DNA of 64,000 nucleotides, from the NCBI RefSeq assembly GCF_021462225.1, contig NC_061795.1, forward strand, positions 6,045,501 to 6,109,500. The letters run 5' to 3'. The notes under the pieces are model-generated. The model was not told where the DNA came from, ran no database searches, and saw only the letters and a list, made by a program, of their open reading frames with translations. This DNA is from Girardinichthys multiradiatus. Lineage: Eukaryota > Chordata > Actinopteri > Cyprinodontiformes > Goodeidae. Below, piece after piece: positions 52,059-63,811 of this stretch. The translations under genes and the position numbers were made by a program. The first letter of the stretch is position 1. Each line of letters opens with the position of its first letter.

Positions 52059-55000
52059 ATGTCAGAGTGAGTAATTCAGACCTTTTATGGTTACTGGCCA
52101 AATTATGTAAATTGAATAGAATTGTTGGTCCTAACAAATGTTTTCTTGTATAATCAAGGAAAAAGTTGTCTTCATGCCGCAAGCATCATCTAAAGGTAAA
52201 ATACTTATATTCCTATTATATTTATTTAAGATAAATATGTTTTTCAGAAAAGTGAGGAAAACTTGTTGAGAAGGCCTCTAAATACTTTTTTTTTTGTTGT
52301 TTGTAAGAGTTTGATACTGGCCATTGCTAAAGGTTTACTAGAGGAGGAAGAAAGAAAGCGGAAGGAGGAGAGGAAGAGGTACATGGCGGAAAGCTGTCCT
52401 CCTCTGCCCTTGCCCAGATCCATGCACGAGCTGCAGGTGTGTCACCAGTCATCATGTATCGACACACTTACACCTGTTTTCATACATGTTAACACTAATT
52501 CGTAAACCCGACCAGATTGGTTCCAGTGGTAGCACACGGAGTCACAGCTCTGTATCTGATCAGTCAAATAAAGATTGACATCCAGACCTCTTTTCACTAA
52601 ACTTCATTCCAAAGCAAATTACAACTTCATTTAGTAGGACTGTTTACTGTGCCACAGTGCTGTAATCTCAGCGCATAACTTGCTCCTTCCTGTTTTGTTT
52701 TGTTGAACTTTATTATTAAATAGAACATTTTTACCTGCAATCAGGACCAAAATTAGTCATTCCCCTGGTGTATTTAGATTAGTTTGAATTAATCAACATG
52801 TTTCTTCTGTCTGAAAGTACAGTCTGAAGACATTCTGGAGTGCAACAAGCTAAAGAATGGGGCAACACTTTTGAGGCGGTGCACCCTTTTTTTCTGTAAG
52901 ATTTTGTCATTTGACTTTAAAACAGGTCTGCCTTAAACATGAGACCTTATGCCTTAATGGGATTATCTGTGTAGAAAAGTTTTAAGTAGGAAATAATTTC
53001 GAACATTATGAAAAATAGAATAATCCTGCAAAAATATAGAATGAGTTTTATTTTTGTTAAGCAAAGAAGGAAAGACCAATTCTAAATGTATTAAATGCTT
53101 GTACCTGTGACACTAAAAAGTCTTAAAAGATATTTTTCCTTTCACCCTATTGAGATGAAACAGCCAAAATTTCCCTCATTTGGGGATACATTTTGGTGGA
53201 AGTTCCTTCAAGTGAAAACTAAAAAAGATTTTGAAACCTCTTTCAGTCATAAAATCTCTGGAGTAAAGATAAATTCAATTCAAAATTCTATTCAAAAATA
53301 CTTTATTCATCTCAAAAGGAAAATAAATGTTGTAGCTCATATTATGCAGGTTTCTTCAAAGAGCCGTTGTAGATGCTGATGGCTGTGGGCAGGAAGGATC
53401 TCCTGTAGCGGTCTGTCTTACAGCAGATCTGATGAAGCCTCTGAGTGAAGACACTCTGTTGTTGTAGGACAGTCTCATGAAGAGGATGCTCAGGGTTCTC
53501 CATAATGTTCTTCATTTTATGAAGATTCCTTATTTGCACAGTGATCTCCAGAGGTTCCAGAGGAGTCCCCAGAACAGAGCCAGCCTTTTTTATCAGATTG
53601 TTGAGCTTTTTTAAGTCCGTGGCTCTGATGCTGCTTCCCCAGCAGATGATGGCAGAAGAGATCACACTCTCTACAACAGACTTATTGAAGATATGCAGCA
53701 TCTTGCTGCAAACACCAAAGGACCTAAGCTTCCTCAAGAAGTACAGGGGTTGGACAATGAAACTGAAAACCTGTCATTTTAGTGTGGGAGGTTTCATGGC
53801 TAAATTGGACCAGCCTGGTAGCCACTCTTCATTGATTGCACATTGCACCAGTAAGAGCAGAGTGTGAAGGTTCAATTAGCAGGGTAAGAGCACAGTTTTA
53901 CTCAAAATATTGAAATGCACACAACATTATGGGTGACATATCAGAGTTCAAAAGAGGACAAATTGTTGGTGCACGTCTTGCTGTCGCATCTGTGACCAAG
54001 ACAGCAAGTCTTTGTGATGTATCAAGAGCCACGGTATCCAGGGTAATGTCAGCATACCACCAAGAAGGACGAACCACATCCAACAGGATTAACTGTGGAC
54101 GCAAGAGGAAGCTGTCTGAAAGGGTGTTCGGGTGCTAACCCGGATTGTATCCAAAAAAACATAAAACCACAGCTGCCCAAATCACGGTAGAATTAAATGT
54201 GCACCTCAACTCTCCTGTTTCCACCAGAACTGTCCGTCGGGAGCTCCACAGGGTCAATATACACGGCCGGGCTGCTATAGCCAAACCTTTGGTCACTCAT
54301 GCCAATGCCAAATGTCGGTTTCAATGGTGCAAGGATCACAAATCTTGGGCTGTGGACAATGTGAAACATGTATTGTTCCCTGATGACTCCACCTTTACTG
54401 TTTTCCCCACATCCGGGAGAGTTACGGTGTGGAGAACCCCCAAAGAAGGGTACCACCCAGACTGTTGCATGCCCAGAGTTAAGCATGGGGGTGGATCAGT
54501 GATGGTTTGGGCTGCCATATCATGGCATTCCCTTGGCCCAATACTTGTGCTAGATGGTCGCGTCACTGCCAAGGACTACGGAACCATTCTTGAGGACCAT
54601 TTGCATCCAATGGTTCAAACATTGTATCCTGAAGGCGGTGCCGTGTATCAGGATGACAATGCACCAGTACACACAGCAAGACTAGTGAAAGATTGGTTTG
54701 ATGAACATGAAAGTGAAGCTGAACATCTCCCATGGCCTGCACAGTCACCAGATCTAAATATTATTGAGCCACTTTAGGGTGTTTTGGAGGAGCGAGTCAG
54801 GAAACGTTTTCCTCCACCAGTATCACGTAGTGACCTGGCCACTATCCTGCAAGAAGAATGGCTTAAAATCCCTCTGACCACTGTGCAGGACTTGTATATG
54901 TCATTCCCAAGACGAATTGACGCTGTATTGGCCGCAAAAGGAGGTCCTACATCATACTAATAAATGATTGTGGTCTAAAACCAGGTGTTTCAGTTTCATT

Positions 55001-58000
55001 GTCCAACCCCTGTACAGTCTGCTCTGTCCCTTGTAGATGGCTTCATTGTTGCATCTCCACTCCAGTCTTTTGTCCAGGTGAACATCGAGGTATTTGTACT
55101 CCTCCACAACCTCCACTTCTTCTCCCATGATGGAAATAGTGTTTGACCTATTCTTGTTTCTCTTGTTTACAATCATCTCCTTTGTTTTATTCACGTTCAA
55201 GATGAGATGATTGTTTCCACACCTTGCCACAAAGTGGTCCACCAGCTCCCTGTATTCAGCTTCTTGTCCATCTCTGATTCACTCCACGACTGCAGAATCA
55301 TCCGAGTATTTCTGCAGGTGACAGGAGTCTGTCTTGTACTGAAAGTCTGAGGTGTACAGAGTGAAAAGGAATTCGTATAAGAATAAATTATAATGGAATA
55401 AGGCAGAGAAGATCTAGCCATCACACCTCCTACTGGACATAAAATATTAATGAGGGAAATTGTTTCTGGAACAAATTAAGACTTATAAATACCCCAGACC
55501 TTAGGCATTGAAAAATCTGACTGTAAGGAAAACCTCAAAATTATTTGTTGAAATGTTCAATGAATCACATGTCTTGCCATGGGTAAACACATAGACCATT
55601 AGAATAACTGTAGAATTACTTTTCTTTGTATTTCAAGGGTAAACCCTGTGCTACACCACTATCAAGTGCCTTAACCTAACCAGAAGAACATGCAATTCAG
55701 TGATGAAGGCAGTCCTTTTAAATTATATGTTTATATTTTTCCAAAGGTTCTCTTTAACTCAGTGTATTTTATTAAATTTTTTTAACCTGTTTTCATTGTG
55801 GTCTGATGCAATATAATTCCATTCTGCAGTGCACATGTGATGTTATCTCTGAATAACAATAACATATAAAGCTGCAAGCAGCATTGGAACACCCTCGCAG
55901 CTTCACATGACTTTCTGTCATGCAGAATTCTACTTCAGTGAAAAGCGTTCAAAATTTGGACGAAATCCAATCTTCCTGTGTGAATCTGCGCTCACTTCCT
56001 GTTTGGTGGCAAAGGATGACAAAGACTTCCTGTCATGCTTTAGAATGTCATCTAAAATTAGTATGTCTTATCAGACATTCTCTGAAATCTCTGGAGACTG
56101 TCAAGAAAGGTCAATCACCTAAGAATGATCTAATTTGGTTCTCGGTGGGCGGAGCTAAAGTGATGTCATCAATTGACCATACCAGCGTGTTCAACATTCC
56201 TCCACGATGATGCATGCAAAATTTGGTATGGATCCTATAATCTATGCGGGAGATAAAGCGGTTGAATTTTCTTAGGGGGCGCCATTGATCCAATTTCCAA
56301 TGTAATCTAACAGAGCTGTTTGGGGGTTACAAAGATCAACGATGTTCAGTTTGGAGTAAATCAAACCATGCGTTTGTTATTTAGAACCAAACATCAGGCA
56401 ATGGCGTGACGTCAGACTTCGCCATGCTTCGGCCACACCCTCCAGCCAAACCTCTCAGAGACCAACTTAGACCATCATGTTATCTGTCACTGGGGACAGT
56501 TTCACACTTCCTGTTTTCAGGGAGTGAGTTCAACGATGTCAGCATTCAACCATTCACTATTGTTCAGAGCCCAATGTGGATCAAGAATGTTTCATGTCTC
56601 TGCAACTTTCCTTGTAGGAGCTATAACAGTTTTGTCTTTATGGCAAGTAGTCATATTTTGAGGCTTGGACATGCCCACATAGCTTTTGATAACTCTTTAA
56701 TCCCCAATGCCTTGAGAGTATGCTTAGTCATTTTGAAGTCTGTAATGCCTGGTTCACATGGCAGGATTTTTATGCTGATTTTTGCCCCAATCTTCCCCTT
56801 CCGACATGCCCCAATTATCGTGATGACTCTCAAAATAATCCAGTGAGATAATCCTGCTCTGTGTGGTGTGTTAAGAGTGTTCTAGTCTACTTGGAAGGAC
56901 GTCGGGACCGCTCCAACCTCAATTCAGGGATATTCAACATATTGGATTGTCTTGCCTCGATTCCTGTGGGGTGTCCCTCTAGCCAAAGCTCTCAGAACTG
57001 GAGACCAACTTAGACCATCATGTTATGTGTCACTGGAGACAGTTTCGTGTTGATTAGGTGGAGGGGGTCAAATATGGACCTTCCAAAGTAAAACATTACA
57101 CTCCCTGTTCTCAGGGGGCGGGTCTTCTATGATGTCAGGATTTGACCAATGAATATTTGGCCAAATGTGGATCAGTTCCAGAAGGTTTAATGTCTCTGCA
57201 ACTTTCTTTGTAGGAGCTATAACAATTTCTTTTTTTTTGGTGAGAAGTCAAACTTTGAGGTCTGGCTCCGCCCCTTCAACATACATGAAACCCTTAAAAT
57301 ATGTGAATTTTCACCAGGACTGACGTGTGTGCAAAATGTTTGGATTTTCCGTATATGTTTAGGCTTCCAAAATGGTGCTTTTTTTTTTGGGAAGAGAAAA
57401 ATAATAAACATTCGAATTACAATATGCCTTTGCAGCGCTTCGCTGCGCCGGCCTAATTACCTTAGGTGGAGTAAAACACCAGAAAATAACTGAAACATTG
57501 CTGAGACTATTCATCTAAAAGAAAATGTTTCCACTCTTTTCCCATGAAGCTCCACATGGTAGGTTCACGGTAGTTTCTAAAGTGCCTCCTTTCATAAAAC
57601 GCTGCTGAAGCTTAGAACCTAATGGTCCCTGGTACCATATGGCTCATTACTTTGGTGCGTAACCTGAGACCCTGAAAGCTATTTTGGTGGCACAAATAGG
57701 GCAATAGTTCTGAAGTTTGCTAAAGTATCCAGTCTGTCCTCTCTGGCTTACGTGGACCCTTGTGGAAGTCACATATGCAGCTTCAGAAGCTTTGGCTCAA
57801 AATAGTGGTTTTAAAGCAGCTGGTTTTCTTAATCTCCCCTTTCAAAACTTGCCAATTTCCTAACACATTGGAAAAAAAATGTTTAACAAGGTAAAAGGTT
57901 TATAAAGTATTCACACATGATGCAGGGTGTGTTTATTTTCAGGAACTGTGTAGGGAGATCCACCACAAGATCGATGTTATTGATGAGGAGCGATACAACC

Positions 58001-61000
58001 TGGAGATCAAAGTCAACAAAACCAACAAAGAGGTATGGTAGCCATAAAATACCAGACATGGAGTGATGTCATGAAATCAGCCTAGTTTAAACAGCTGCTG
58101 TGTGTTATTAACACAGCCTGTGACAGACAAGCTGCACATCCTATACCTGTCTAACATTAGAGGCTGTTGGTCATGTTGGCTCAATGTTAGCTTTCTACAC
58201 CATAAATGAACTTTGGCTTTGTCACTAACAGTTCTAACTCACTACTGATTGTATCTTAATCATAATTATTATTGCAGTATAAAACTTATATATATTTTAG
58301 AATTGTAAGGGCTTATATAATACTTTCTCAATCATCATGCAACCCATGTTCTTGCTTAGAAAACATAATATAGGGATAATGTAGCAACTAAAATTAGATA
58401 TTATTAGGTGTATTCTCTCTCCTTTTGTAAGCAGCTGATCCTGTTGAAGCATTACTGTGGCCCTAAGTAGGTCATTAGGGGGCTAGAAGTAAATGTCAAC
58501 AAACAAATTCATGCTTTAGGTTCCAGTCTCTACTCCGTCTCATAATTATTCATTATAGAGCCTTTATCACCTAAATAAATTTCAGCTCATGAATATACCA
58601 TGTTAGAATTTTGGTAAAACTTTTAAAATTATTTAAAAAAATTCACTAAAAGCTTATTGATAGAGCTTTAAGTACTCTAAAACTTTAAGTACTAGATGTA
58701 CTGTTGGATACCATTTAGCTTCTCCTCAAATGTATAAATACCTTGACTATTTCTGTTTATTATGATGATGTTGCCTGCAGGTAATGAAAACAGGACATTT
58801 AACACAAAAATATTACATTAGACCAATAGAAAATACAGAAATAATATGGAAATCTGGAATTAATGAAAGGTATGTGTAATACTTGCATAAAGGAAGTTAT
58901 GTTTTAAACTTACTTTTAATCTGACAAATAAGCCTCAAAGGAATGCATGTTCTTTTTTTTTTTTACTGAAAAAGACTGTATATATAGTTGTCCTGTGCAA
59001 TGCTTTGCATTTTCCTTATTTTTTGATGAATAAATGTTTCAAACTGTTGTCTTAGTAATGTTTGGACATGGTGAGGACTGAATGATATTTTTTAGTTTAA
59101 ATAAGTACATCTTTAGGCTTGTAAGAAAATGTACTTGTTTTTTGAACATGATTGCTGATAAAAAATATTTTATTCCATAACATTAACCATATAATATGAA
59201 GGTTATTCAAAATAGTTTTATAAACCCAGACCATTGTTTGACGAGTAAAATGAAATTTATTTTACTTCTTACTTGAAAATGTTTTTCGGTTACTTAGTGA
59301 GTCAGATGTTGCAATCTGAAAAATCAGATTTTAAGTGAAATCCGTAGATTTTCTTAACTGGACAGTAAACAAATTGACATTTTCTAAAGATTATAAATAT
59401 ACTCAACCTGCTGTTAAATTAATTTAAATGTAAGTGAAAATATTTAAAATTTTAATCAATTGTATTACTTTTGGATAGAATGATTGTACCTGAGTAAAAA
59501 CAAAATCAATATTGTAAATAAAGGCAATTGAATTTTATATAATATAACTACACTCAGATGGTTTTGTCTGCACTTTTATTTTACAGATCGATGACCTGAA
59601 GATCAAAGTTCAGGACCTTACGGGGAGGTTCAAAAAGCCCGTCCTGAGAAAAGTCCGTATGTCAGCGGATGCAATGCTAAAGGCTCTGCTGGGCTCCAAA
59701 CACACAGTCAATCTTGAACTGAGGGCGCACTTAAAGCAAGTCAAGAAGGACGCCAAAGAGGAAGTGAGAAATAATCTGTTAATTTTGAACTGGATTTGAT
59801 CCAATTATGTAAAGTAGAAGATTTTGTGGTTTTTAGTTTATGGTTTTCTGTCTTTAGCTAGTGATGCTTGCCTCTTATGTTGACAGTGGATGAAATATTA
59901 CAGTATATTAAAGAATTTATCAGACATATTGAAAGTGAGATTGAAATATCTGTTTTTGACGTAAAACAAATCCAGACCAACATTTGTTTTCTCGTTCTAT
60001 TGACAGAACAGCTTACAGGTCAATGCCAGTGTCCAGTATAGTTACCGTATATGGTACTTTCTAAACAAATAGTTTTGCTGCACAGCATTGCTTTAACAAA
60101 CAAAGAGCATAACTTAACCACTAATTACACAGAGATCTAGGTTAACATGAGAATAATCTCATTTTGTATTATAGTACAGTTCCAAGTAATGTTTCTGTTC
60201 AACTGTGAGCCTATCTCTCCTTTTGGGCCTTTCTATTATTTCAGTACAGTTAAATTAGAAGCTCCATTTCAAGTAAAATACCAACCTGAGATCCATTAAT
60301 TGCTTAGCTACTTAGTTTTACAAACAGCAGGGTCAATCACTTTGACTCAAGTAAGAACCCCAGACAGTCAGCGTTATGTTTGTTTAATCAGGCATATTAT
60401 AAAGGATGTTAACTTTAGGAAAGGATCAACATGTTTAAGTTGAATTTATAAATCACAAAACATAGAATTATGATTTTATTGATATTTCTTTATTAGGTGA
60501 TCCTGTTTCCGACATGTGGAGTAAATTAACAGTTTTTGTGGTCTCATTTAAGGCAAGGCGAGTTTATTTGTATAGCATTCAACAACAACACAAATCAAAG
60601 TGCTTTACATGATGAAAAAGGTGCATTACAGTGGCATGAAAAAGGAAAGTAAAGCTGGACTAAAAACTGAAAAAAATGTATGCACTCAATGCTTTTAGAT
60701 CCCTATTTTCTTAACATAAAATCAAGTTTTTCTCCCTGCAGAGGAGGAAACTCCTAGGAACTGTTATGAACCATTATGCGTCTCAATAATGGGGGGATTT
60801 CCTTTTAAACCTGGTCCACGTCTGGACCAAAAGTCAGACTTCCTGGTGCTCTGTACCTTCCTGGTGTGGTATATAGTAAACTGTAAAGACTGGGAAAGGT
60901 TTAAAAACTGTTGGGTGTTAAAAAAAAAGAAATATTACATGTCATATTATATCATAAACATTGTCGAAAGGATTCATTCACTGGAAAGTATCGTTACCAG

Positions 61001-61214
61001 ACCAGTTATTGTTTTCCTGTATAGATGGCTCAGAGGACATTCTAAATCTGAGAACTAATGATATCGCATTATTAAGCCACATGTCTAAGCTAAATTTTGG
61101 GATGTTTTGCTGTTTCAGGATAAGGAACTTTGGGACATTGGTGATTGGCGCAAAAACATTGAGGACAAATCAGGAATGGATGGGAGAAAGAAGATGTTTG
61201 AGGCTGAAGCGTGA
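52059..61214 (+). CDS. tnni2: Troponin I, fast skeletal type (complete, 178 aa)
   Basis: Six coding exons join without error: 52059-52066, 52159-52195, 52308-52436, 57943-58032, 59587-59763 and 61119-61214 (TGA at 61212-61214), each with GT/AG borders. The exon holding the ATG starts after a TTCATACAG acceptor at about 52032, so a non-coding first exon lies upstream. The protein is the inhibitory subunit of the troponin complex on the thin filament of striated muscle. MSEKKLSSCRKHHLKSLIL is the N-terminal troponin C-binding helix. RYMAESCPPL and the IT-arm helix ELCREIHHKIDVIDEERYN follow. FKKPVLRKVRMSADAML is the inhibitory and switch region, and GDWRKNIEDKSGM is the C-terminal actin-binding part. 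Length matches fast isoforms without the cardiac N-terminal extension. Intron 3 (52437-57942) is filled with transposons. Confidence 0.95.
53272..55430 (-). mobile_element. LINE fragment split by a Tc1 insertion
   Basis: The minus-strand RT C-terminal part reads NNHLILNVNKTKEMIVNKR then VEEYKYLDVHLDKRLEWRC (54952-55424) and resumes beyond the Tc1 as FLRKLRSFGVCSKMLHIF and SAIICWGSSI (53342-53737). The break falls in the conserved QSRLYFLRKL segment, so the two halves were contiguous. The 3' end lies near 53272 with an ATTCAA-rich tail. The copy is 5'-truncated, lying in intron 3 of troponin I. Confidence 0.8.
53744..55012 (+). mobile_element. Tc1-like transposon nested in the LINE
   Basis: Ends CAGGGGTTGGACAATGAAAC and TTTCATTGTCCAACCCCTG are flanked by TA (53742-53743 and 55013-55014). 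The 1269-bp element carries a + strand transposase in two main frames: 53929-54138 (HTH; MGDISEFKRGQIVGARL and VSRATVSRVMSAYH) and 54145-54777 (FPDDSTFTVFPTSG, HGGGSVMVWAAISW, YQDDNAPVHTA). A frameshift near 54140 and a TAG at 54775 before the acidic region's end disable it. The same family is at 22577. Confidence 0.9.
55863..57456. repeat. Non-coding dispersed element with hairpin-like ends
   Basis: It opens AAAGCTGCAAGCAGC and closes GCAGCGCTTCGCTGCGCC, both self-complementary. Internally, blocks recur in the two halves: GACCAACTTAGACCATCATG at about 56460 and 57005, and TCTCTGCAACTTTC-TTGTAGGAGCTATAACA at about 56600 and 57195. No transposase is encoded; short frames are incidental. It is probably a non-autonomous element, sitting in troponin intron 3. 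Confidence 0.55.
58033..59586. other. Troponin I intron 4
   Basis: AT-rich intron between the 57943 and 59587 exons. No embedded gene or recognisable transposon. Confidence 0.6.
59764..61118. other. Troponin I intron 5
   Basis: Intron containing one common dispersed repeat at 60553-60650 (GGCAAGGCGAGTTTATTTGT; CAAAGTGCTTTACATGATG). No gene. Confidence 0.55.
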
Positions 61215-61314
61215 AACGAGTTACATTATTTACCATCGACAGTTTCATTTTTTACAAGATGTGCAAGTTGAAATTTGCAACAACTGAAGAAGAAGGTGTT
61301 TGTCTTCTTGCAGA

Positions 61315-61320
61315 AATAAA
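61315..61320 (+). terminator. tnni2: Polyadenylation signal of troponin I
   Basis: AATAAA lies 100 bases after the troponin I stop codon, a suitable position for the 3' end of a short muscle transcript. Confidence 0.65.
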
Positions 61321-61455
61321 ACGTTTTTGGAACAATCAGGACTAATTGAGTAATATTACTGAAGTCCATACATTTGTGAAATGTATCTCATATATTTATT
61401 TTTGTAAAACAATTCCATACAATACTGGGAAGGTTCTGAATATTAAGGTTTCTTA

Positions 61456-62540
61456 CTGACTTATTCAATTCAATTCAATTCAAAGATTCTTTATTGATCC
61501 CCGAGGGGAAAATTAGAATTCCAGTACAACCCATCCAAATATACATCATGACACAAGACAAAGGGGGAACGGGTCACCGAGGCTTTGCTGCCCACTCACA
61601 GGCTCTGCCCTTGTTAGATGAGAAAAGAGGCCACATTAGGTAAGTACAGGGAAAAAAATCATATTTCACACTTTATCCTTAGTAGGATACAGTTTGAGAT
61701 TGCAAAAAAACCTCAGCACAAAGAAGCAACAAGTTTACAAAACAACATCATGCCGGGAACGGTGAAGGTGGTGTGAGGGGGTGCATATGTTTATCTTGAG
61801 CATGTGTGTGTGTGCAAGTGAGTGTGTGCAAGTAAGTCCATGAAGCATTGTCACAGAGGCCATTGTCCTTGATAGTACGTTGGAATGTTCATCAACCGGC
61901 CTCAAAGTTTTGAGCAGGTCCATAGATGTCCTCAGTGAAGGGAGGGAGCGTCATGTTTACATAACTTCCAGGAGAAGTTGAAGATAGCCAGCCATCAAGG
62001 CCATGCAGGGGAGCCAGATTCAGAAAAACAATAATTATTTGGGTTAGGCTGACTCTTAATTTTCCGTCAGCCTTGAGAGTCTCGCTGGTGCTTCTCAAAG
62101 GCAAATCCAAACAGCCAAATTCCTGGTCTTTCGCCAGATCCGAGCGAACAACTTTCTCCAAGATTTATCCCATTTCACCCCTGTGTCCAGTAACCGCAAC
62201 CTGCCTGCGATCCTGTGTAAGGATCACATCCAGTCTGCGATTCAGCTCACATAACATCTCAGTCAAAGTGCTGATCGCACTGAAGATCCCATCACACATG
62301 CCAGGCAGCCTCACAATTGCCAGAATAGCTGCTGACATTCTCCGAATTTCTCGATATGCCAGGTAACCGCTGACTCCAAAAAGCAGAAATCCTGATATCA
62401 AACATCCAATTATATACATATCTTCCACATCCTCGACTGACATTATCGACAGACATACAATCCTCCACTTCTGCCAGGAGTCCATTGTGTATTGATTGGT
62501 GAACATTGATATGCCCACAAATATTGTTCGGCTGTTTGTT
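61456..62540 (-). repeat. Retroelement-like repeat with a small membrane-protein frame
   Basis: It starts with ATTCAATTCAATTCAATTCA followed by TTCTTTATTGATCCCCGAGG, a tail type found at 3' ends of fish LINE/SINE elements read on the minus strand. Internal wording (CATCATGCCGGGAACGGTGA) seems familiar as a dispersed fish repeat, unverified. A minus-strand frame at 62165-62506 is described separately. Confidence 0.5.
62165..62506 (-). CDS. Unidentified small open frame with one hydrophobic segment
   Basis: From ATG at 62506 (or the second Met at 62485, MDSWQKWRIVCLSIM) this frame gives about 113 aa. One clear hydrophobic segment (MYIIGCLISGFLLFGVSGYL) is followed by basic AYREIRRM and a helical part with heptad-like leucines (ISTLTEMLCELNRRLDVIL). 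It lies inside a repeat-like block, so it may be a retroelement accessory frame or envelope-like stalk remnant rather than a host gene. There is no family match from memory. Confidence 0.35.
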   Translation of the reverse strand: MFTNQYTMDSWQKWRIVCLSIMSVEDVEDMYIIGCLISGFLLFGVSGYLAYREIRRMSAAILAIVRLPGMCDGIFSAISTLTEMLCELNRRLDVILTQDRRQVAVTGHRGEMG

Positions 62541-63613
62541 TTAACATAACTTAGAGATTAAAAGAGGAAGAACAAAAAAACATTCACTGTTGTAGGTTTT
62601 TTTTTCAGTAGTGTAAAAACCAAATAAAATAATTGTTATGAAGTTTGTCCATGGTATGAGTAAACTAAAGTTTTTCATGAGGACATGTTGTACAAAGATA
62701 TAAAGAATAACCAACCCAAGCTTTTATAGCCATCGCTGAAAGTGAATTTCAATCCGTCTACATGATTGCATTGTTTTGATTTTATTATACATTTCTGCAA
62801 TATGAAATTGACTGGTTTTTCATCCTTGAGAAGCACCACAACATAAATAAACTAAATTGTCATATTGTAAACAAAACCCAATGTGCTTGTCAATAAGATA
62901 GCTTTAGGTTCAATTTTGTTAATTCTAGTCCCCATTTTTAGACCAAGTCGTCCCTTTCTACTTCCATTTCCCACCTTAGAACAAACCATTTCAAATCTAT
63001 TTATATAATACCCAGCACAGACCCGGCTCTAGCCCTGTTGTTTCCCAAGGCAAGATAATGGTTTGGTGTCCCCCTTCACCCCTCTCTCTTAACGGACCTA
63101 ACAGCTGTGTGTAATAAAGGTTTAATTATGTCAGTAGGTTCTTCCAGCTTTTAATATGTCCTGTAGAAAACTTGAATACATATTGTACTCTGCTTAGCTT
63201 TAGAAAAGTGTAAAGGTTTAGCCATTTTAATAGGCACAGTAAAAATTGACTAAGTGAGGACACATTTAGCAACAAAAAAAATCCTCAGTGCATCTGTCCA
63301 GGACAGATTGGGAATATACAGCATTTACCTGTTGCTATACTGTGTGCAAAACACAATGGTGCTGCAGACAGACTACATGATATGTTCAACATAACACATT
63401 ACCATGTTCAGAATGAGGATTTATAAAATAAAGAATGTCTCACTCACGTACACAGAAATAGACGAAAAGATCAGAGAATGAACTAAGCGTCTGTTTTGAA
63501 GTTGAAAAAATAGCACAGCAAGTATGACAAGTTCTGAAGTGCTGAATGAAACAGATTGATGCTACCAAGAAGACAACAGTCAACTTGTAATTTTGATCCA
63601 ACCTTTTTGCAAG
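62541..63613. other. Intergenic, no recognised feature
   Basis: No coding exon, RNA gene or transposon end recognised. Confidence 0.5.
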
Positions 63614-63811
63614 TTTTCCAACTCGTTCAATATGTGCTGGATTAATGCCACAATGCAGAGCATTCTGAACCTGAGCATTGCCAAAAGGTTTGTGTCACAG
63701 TATCCCGAAGATATTTTTGGAGCTTTGTCAGGAACTCCATTATGTGCCAGCCTTCTACTAACAGTCACACGCCATCCAGGGAAGCCTTTTCCCTACAAGA
63801 AATTCACCAAG
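63614..63811 (+). CDS. Possible ubiquitin-specific protease exon (Cys box)
   Basis: After a TTTTTGCAAG acceptor a 66-codon open stretch begins FSNSFNMCWINATMQSILNL, which fits the USP Cys box (N-x-C-W/Y-x-N-A-x-x-Q-x-x-L-N-L) including the catalytic Cys. It continues RFVSQYPEDIFGAL to an AAG/GTCAAA donor. USPs remove ubiquitin from proteins. Only this one exon is visible, so it may be part of a gene running off the window or a lone pseudo-exon. The GTCAAA donor is weak. Confidence 0.4.

Noticed and set aside
53095..53379. 94-codon Lys/Phe-rich frame on +
   Set aside because: AT-rich intronic sequence running into the tail of a minus-strand LINE; no features.
56406..56846. 146-codon open frame on +
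   Set aside because: It lies inside a non-coding dispersed element, whose second half repeats parts of it without keeping the frame.
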